DNA from: Auriscalpium vulgare
Lineage: Eukaryota > Basidiomycota > Agaricomycetes > Russulales > Auriscalpiaceae
Direction: 5' to 3'
Assembly (NCBI GenBank): GCA_019915015.1
Contig: JAHBBC010000012.1
Coordinates: 558,001 to 622,000, forward strand
Length of the DNA stretch: 64,000 nucleotides
Positions 59,833 to 64,000 of the stretch are shown here, piece by piece. The position numbers and the translations under genes are program-made. Under the pieces are notes generated by a model that saw nothing but the letters and a program-made list of their open reading frames with translations, was not told the DNA's origin and did not search any database. Each line of letters starts with the position of its first letter. Position 1 is the stretch's first letter.

Positions 59833-60315
59833 TCAGATAGCAACCTTTCCACCGGGTTGCGAGATACGCCCGCCTCCCCCGACGGGCTTCCCGCTGGCGA
59901 AGTTCTCCCTGCGCGGGCGGTTCTCCTCCGCCTTGCGCGCAGCGCTCTCGCGGCGGCGGCGCTCGCCGTCGTTTCCGCCGCCCTGCCGCTTCTCCTTCTT
60001 GGGGAGCTCCTCCTCGGTGTGCGGCGGCACCTGGTCGCTGTGCTCGTGGTGCTCGCTGGGTCCGGTGGGGCGCGGGTAGTCCGCGGGCTCGCCGGGGGAC
60101 GGCGCAGCTGCGTCCTCGCTGCGGATGTCAGCATAGGCCCTGCGGCAGCGCAAGGGCGACTCTGCGGGGCTTACGTGGGGTGGGGTGGCTTGGGACGTGA
60201 TGGGAGGGACATCCGCCGGCCGCCGACTCTCACTGACGCCGTTCACGGTCAGCTGCGAGGTTGATGCTGCGAGGAGGGACGTACGGGCGGGAGGGTGCTG
60301 CACTGCGGTCGTCAT
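59833..60315 (-). CDS. Small basic hypothetical protein
   Basis: A single frame of 160 residues starting MTTAVQHPPARTSLL at 60315 (upstream codons in the frame have no ATG). It is Pro/Ser-rich first, then highly charged (EELPKKEKRQGGGNDGERRRRESAARKAEENRPRRENFASGK), and ends GGRISQPGGKVAI. A TATATAAGG lies about 90 bp upstream. It is probably an intrinsically disordered nucleic-acid-associated or assembly-type protein, but no family was identified. Confidence 0.65.
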   Translation of the reverse strand: MTTAVQHPPARTSLLAASTSQLTVNGVSESRRPADVPPITSQATPPHVSPAESPLRCRRAYADIRSEDAAAPSPGEPADYPRPTGPSEHHEHSDQVPPHTEEELPKKEKRQGGGNDGERRRRESAARKAEENRPRRENFASGKPVGGGGRISQPGGKVAI

Positions 60316-60400
60316 TGTGACGCTAGGTAAATTCGGCGTCGATGTCGCGGTCGTTATGCAGGTGGTTGTGGTGTACAAGAGGCATAGCCGGTGGACCCGT

Positions 60401-60410
60401 CCTTATATAT
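60401..60410 (-). promoter_or_regulatory. TATA box of the 60315 gene
   Basis: ATATATAAGG on the minus strand, about 90 bp upstream of the chosen start codon. Confidence 0.5.
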
Positions 60411-60823
60411 CGCGCCGGGTGGTCTTGTGAGCGTTGTCTCGAATCCGACTCTCGAATTGCGCCCAGTGCGCTCCAGCGCGGTCAGGACCCCAGACACCTT
60501 GAGTCGCTACAGGCTAGTCTACTGTCTACGTACAGTACATAGATCCTTTTGATTCATTCTAGGCTTCACGAGCTTGATCTTGACTGACTAGGTTGACTGC
60601 ACGCAGCGCACCCGTGTCATATATGTCGCGCTGAGCACAGTTGCATCGGTCAATGCCGTAGTGACAAACGGTGGAATCGTGCTGGTTGCATTCATTTCGT
60701 AGACACGTACGGTACACCTGGTACCACCTGGTACCACCTGGTGAGCATGATGTGTTGACCAGCGGCCCTCACGTAGTCCAACATTCTGGATTTACATAAA
60801 TTATAACAACCTCCCACCTTTCC
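60411..60823. other. Intergenic region with a short tandem repeat
   Basis: Contains three tandem copies of TGGTACCACC at about 60718-60750 and nothing gene-like. Confidence 0.5.
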
Positions 60824-63153
60824 TCACGCCGCGCCGTTGATTTCGTACTCCCACTCCCCCAGCCGCCGCTTCGCCTCTGCGCCCTCCTCCTCTAAGATCC
60901 TGGCCACATCGCCATCGCGTGCGCGCAAACTTACTGCGAACGGTGCGGGGCCTCGCGTGAGTCCAAGGCTCACGTACGCGTCCAGGCGCGGCTCAGCGCC
61001 CGGCGCCGGCGACAGAGAGAATGCCCAGAGGATGCTTCAAGTATGTGCGGGCAGGTCAGTCGGATGCGGAAGCGGAAGCGGATGGAGGGGATTGGAGATA
61101 GTGGGCAGGACAGCACGTACCGCGCGACAACGATGAAGACTGACTGTAAGCCGATGTGCATCCCCGGGCATACGCGCCGCCCGAAGCCAAACGGAAGCGC
61201 GAAGTCGTCTTGCCCAAGAAAGCGCTCCGGGCGGAACGTCTCAGGTTCGGGGAATGTCTCGGGATCCTTCATAAGAGCCCTGGTTTCGCATAGGAGGGAC
61301 GATGTCAGTATGGGGAGAGGGACGGGAGCAGCAGAGGCGCGCACTCGATGTTCCCATACACTGTCGTCCCGGCGGGGATGTCATACCCTGCATACGTGCT
61401 GTCTGCTGTCGTCGCGTGCGGGACTGCGAGTGGTACAACAGGCCGGAATCTGTAGAGAGCGGTCAGTGGAACGACACAGAGGGCTGCGGGACACCTGCCT
61501 CATCACCTCCTTGATAAATGCTTTGAAATAGGGCAGCGCAGGCTCGTCCGCGAACGTTGGCAACCGGGAACGCCCGACGACGGTGTCCAGCTCCACCTGA
61601 AGCTTTTGCGCGACGTCGGGGTGCAGGACTGCGCAGACTGACCATGCAGACGGTGAGCAAATCAGACTAAAAGGCCAAAGAACGCGTACTGAGCGCCCAC
61701 TGCATCGTCGACACCGTCTGCACAGCACACCGTCATTCTGATACGTCTGAGACAAAGGGGGAGCATACGCACCGTGTCGATGCCCGCGCCGAAGGGCGCC
61801 GAGATAGCATACGCCACCTCGACCTCTGTCATCCCTGCGCCCTCCTCCGAGCGCGCGTACGTAGCAAGGCACGGCTTGGGATACTCGCGCTCCTTCGCGG
61901 CGCGGTAGAATGTAAGGTACGTGCGCGTGTCGCGAGCACGAATGCGTTCAAGCGCGGGGCGGAACCACTGGAGAGGGCGCTACAAGGTGTGTCTCGCTGT
62001 CAAGAAGTGGAGGAATGAAAGGAGGGACGGGGTGGCGCACGGGGAGGTAGAAGAGGAATGGAAACTGCGGTGCAATCAGCTGGTTGCAATGCGCGAGGAA
62101 GAAAAGAGGACATACGATTTCGACAAGGTATTTCCCGGGCGCGCTGGGATGCGTCGTCAAGCAGGCGCCCACGGAGACATGGTGAGCGCGCATACCTTGC
62201 ACTTGTCCAAACGCAGTTTACCCGTCAGCCAACACTTAACACGTCTGTGTGCACATGCACTTACCGCTGGAACTCTATTCAGGCAAAACCGCGTCAGAGA
62301 TCCAACCTCACAGGATGAAGCGCAACCTGCTCACCATCACCCGCCTGGCGGTTTCCCGCAACCATCGCGTCGTCCAGGTTGCGCACGCGCCGGCCATACG
62401 ATACGCTAAGCATTACCACCGTCGCGAAGAGGCGCAACGCCGTGTCGAGGCGCGTCGCGTCCGCAAGCAGCTCGCGCAGCACGACGGTCGACTCAAGTGT
62501 CTGGTGCTCGCGGTATGTAAGAGCAGCGCTGGGGCTCATACCCGCGGCCTGGATCTGTGTGCACAATCGCAGCCTATCAATCAACCGGGTATGCGCGCAG
62601 AGAGGGCAGACGCACCTTGCGCCATGTCCTCCACCGCGCGCCGTATGGCATGCTGATCCCGCGCATCCCGCCGGACAGGACTTCGTGCCTGCTTAAGGCG
62701 TTAGTGGAGTAACAAAGAAAGAAAGGAACCGGCGCACGCAACGACGAGCCGAGGTCGGCTGGAGAAGATGTCGCCGCGCTTGTCGAGGAGCGCGGACGTG
62801 GCCTGGGCGTCGTTAAGGACTGTGGTAGGACTCAGCGCGATGCATGTATGTAGGCGTGCAGGAAAGGGATGTATGCACACCGACGACGCGCTTGAACAGA
62901 GAGAACGAGAAAACTGGCCCTGTATGATCCAAGGTCATGAGCATTGCAATGATGAAGCTCAAGACAAGCCGTGGTACACACCGTATGTCTTGCGCCACTG
63001 CTCAAACAAATCGAGCGGACTTGTCTTGCCAAGTAGCCCGATAACATCGCCACGGGGCCCTGGGGGCAGTCGGTGCGCCGCGGCGCGGGTGTATATGAGA
63101 ATGACTGCAAGGGCGGCGGAGGCTATGGCGAGGATAAGCAGTGGGTTCGACAT
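60824..63153 (-). CDS. Cytochrome P450 monooxygenase
   Basis: Haem-thiolate monooxygenase of the large basidiomycete P450 group; its substrate cannot be read from the sequence. The start MSNPLLILAIASAALAVILIY is a membrane anchor, followed by the LPPGPRG hinge. Then come GDIFSSRPRL, VLSGGMRGISMPYGARWRTWRK (C-helix), FGAGIDT (I-helix oxygen-binding region), the ExxR motif in IKEVMRWRP, PEPETFRPERFLG, and the haem motif FGFGRRVCPGMHIG with the Cys ligand. The end is EWEYEINGAA. Many short introns (about a dozen) split it, as usual. A TATATAAAC-like sequence is about 50 bp upstream of the start. No defect was recognised. Confidence 0.9.
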
Positions 63154-64000
63154 GGCAGTAGACTGGTAGTGACCGGTGCAGGTCGAGGGGATCCAGTTTA
63201 TATGACACCAGTGTCTCCGACTCAAAAGAATAAACCAGGTTTGCAGAGTTTCGCATCCATAAGCATCCGAGACGCGTTGAAAACTTACATAGAAGGAAGC
63301 TCTCCGGGATAACGACTGTCTTCTGCGCCACAGGGTCAGCAGCGGAACCTAGCGGCAGTGTGAGAATCGAGATGGCGGAGTGGTCGATTGATACTGGACG
63401 TGGAATCTGCAGGATCATCCAGGATCCTGCAAAATTTGAAACCACTATGACTACCAGGGACAGCCAGGGTGGGAAGGGAGATGGCAATCGTCCATGATGA
63501 CTCTCCGACAGCAGGATAACGACGACGCCACGCACCGCTAGCGTCCATCCTCCCCTCGGGCCCTTGTCCACGCACGATTCCCCGAAGCCTCAGGCTGTAC
63601 GGTGTCATCTCGTCTGTCGCTGAGTAAATCCGACAGCGCCTTCGGTGCCATCCGTCCGCAAGATGTGCAGGCAGAGACGTGCGCCTACACGCAAATCCCG
63701 CGGAAGACAGGGCGCGTACTTAGTCAAGCTAGCGGTCTTCGGGTGTGCGTGGTGGGCTGTGGCAGTGTTGGCAATAAGGCCTAAGTCTTAAATGCATTTA
63801 GGCCTTAATGCCCTTAAGGCATAAGCCCTTCAATACGAGCTCGGCTTCTGTGAAGGCCTTAATAGGCCTTAATAGCGGAGTCAAATATATTTGTAATTGT
63901 TCAAAACAGCGGACACAATTTTCTTCATCCGTCTCTTGTGTAATGCCTCCGAAAGGTCCTCTGTGGGCCCGGAGGAGCGTGAGGATTCTGATGTCGACAT
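63154..64000. other. Region upstream of the P450 gene, no gene recognised
   Basis: A palindrome-rich stretch of GGCCTTAA units lies at 63770-63890. An ATG at 63942 opens MPPKGPLW at the very edge of the window, which might be the start of a hAT-type transposase gene outside the window; this is too short to call. Confidence 0.4.
63773..63890. repeat. Cluster of GGCCTTAA palindromic units
   Basis: At least five GGCCTTAA or near copies (TTAAGGC, AGGCCTAAG, TTAGGCCTTAA, AAGGCCTTAATAGGCCTTAATAG) in 120 bp on either strand. The last two are adjacent direct repeats of AGGCCTTAAT. This may be a subterminal region of a mobile element, or a local expansion. Confidence 0.65.

Overview
The window reads as nuclear DNA of a GC-rich wood-decay basidiomycete (an agaricomycete, probably Polyporales-like; this is inference). 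The evidence is genes with many 50-60 bp GT-AG introns, two secreted laccases, FunK1 and M43 families, a CBM20 glucoamylase, an RNA-directed RNA polymerase of the RNAi type, and one PIF/Harbinger element. No bacterial features, CRISPR arrays or rRNA/tRNA genes were recognised by eye. Exon limits come from reading splice sites and frames, not from alignment.

Layout. 0-2 kb: 3' end of a secreted M43 metalloprotease and a small acidic protein gene. 2.6-4 kb: relic of a repeat-module gene and unresolved sequence. 4.7-7.2 kb: laccase 1 (+). 7.63-11.02 kb: a complete Harbinger-type transposon with perfect 68-bp terminal inverted repeats, a transposase and a second ORF. 11.3-13.9 kb: FunK1 kinase with a frameshift. 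14-15.2 kb: hypothetical gene with an in-frame stop. 15.3-16.6 kb: an unrecognised protein made of three copies of an about 85-residue module. 17.2-18.5 kb: adenosine kinase. 18.9-20.6 kb: C2H2 zinc-finger protein. 21.7-24.2 kb: laccase 2 (-), an inverted paralogue of laccase 1. 26.5-30 kb: duplicated, decayed LRR-type gene region split by a 941-bp hAT-like element whose empty site is preserved in the sister copy. 30.3-32.3 kb: LysM membrane protein and a MARVEL-like membrane protein. 33.5-37 kb: long disordered membrane-anchored protein with C-terminal tandem repeats, and a decayed repeat copy downstream. 38.1-39.7 kb: second gene with the module family. 41.5-42.2 kb: a promoter-like start aimed into an inverted fragment of the RdRP gene. 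42.6-45.8 kb: DH-PH-FYVE RhoGEF. 46-47.6 kb: HDAC-like deacetylase, divergent from the RdRP gene at 48.1-52.5 kb. 53.5-55.6 kb: glucoamylase. 56.5-57.2 kb: decayed module gene. 57.4-60.3 kb: membrane-anchored LEA-like protein, ribosomal protein eL28 and a small hypothetical. 60.8-63.2 kb: cytochrome P450.

The two most interesting items are (1) an apparently undescribed helical-looking module family, with two long genes and three decayed copies in this single window, all on the minus strand, and (2) an intron-containing fragment copy of the RdRP gene, inverted relative to its parent and placed so that a nearby plus-strand promoter-like start would transcribe RdRP antisense RNA. The window also shows much local duplication and decay, as expected of an accessory fungal region.
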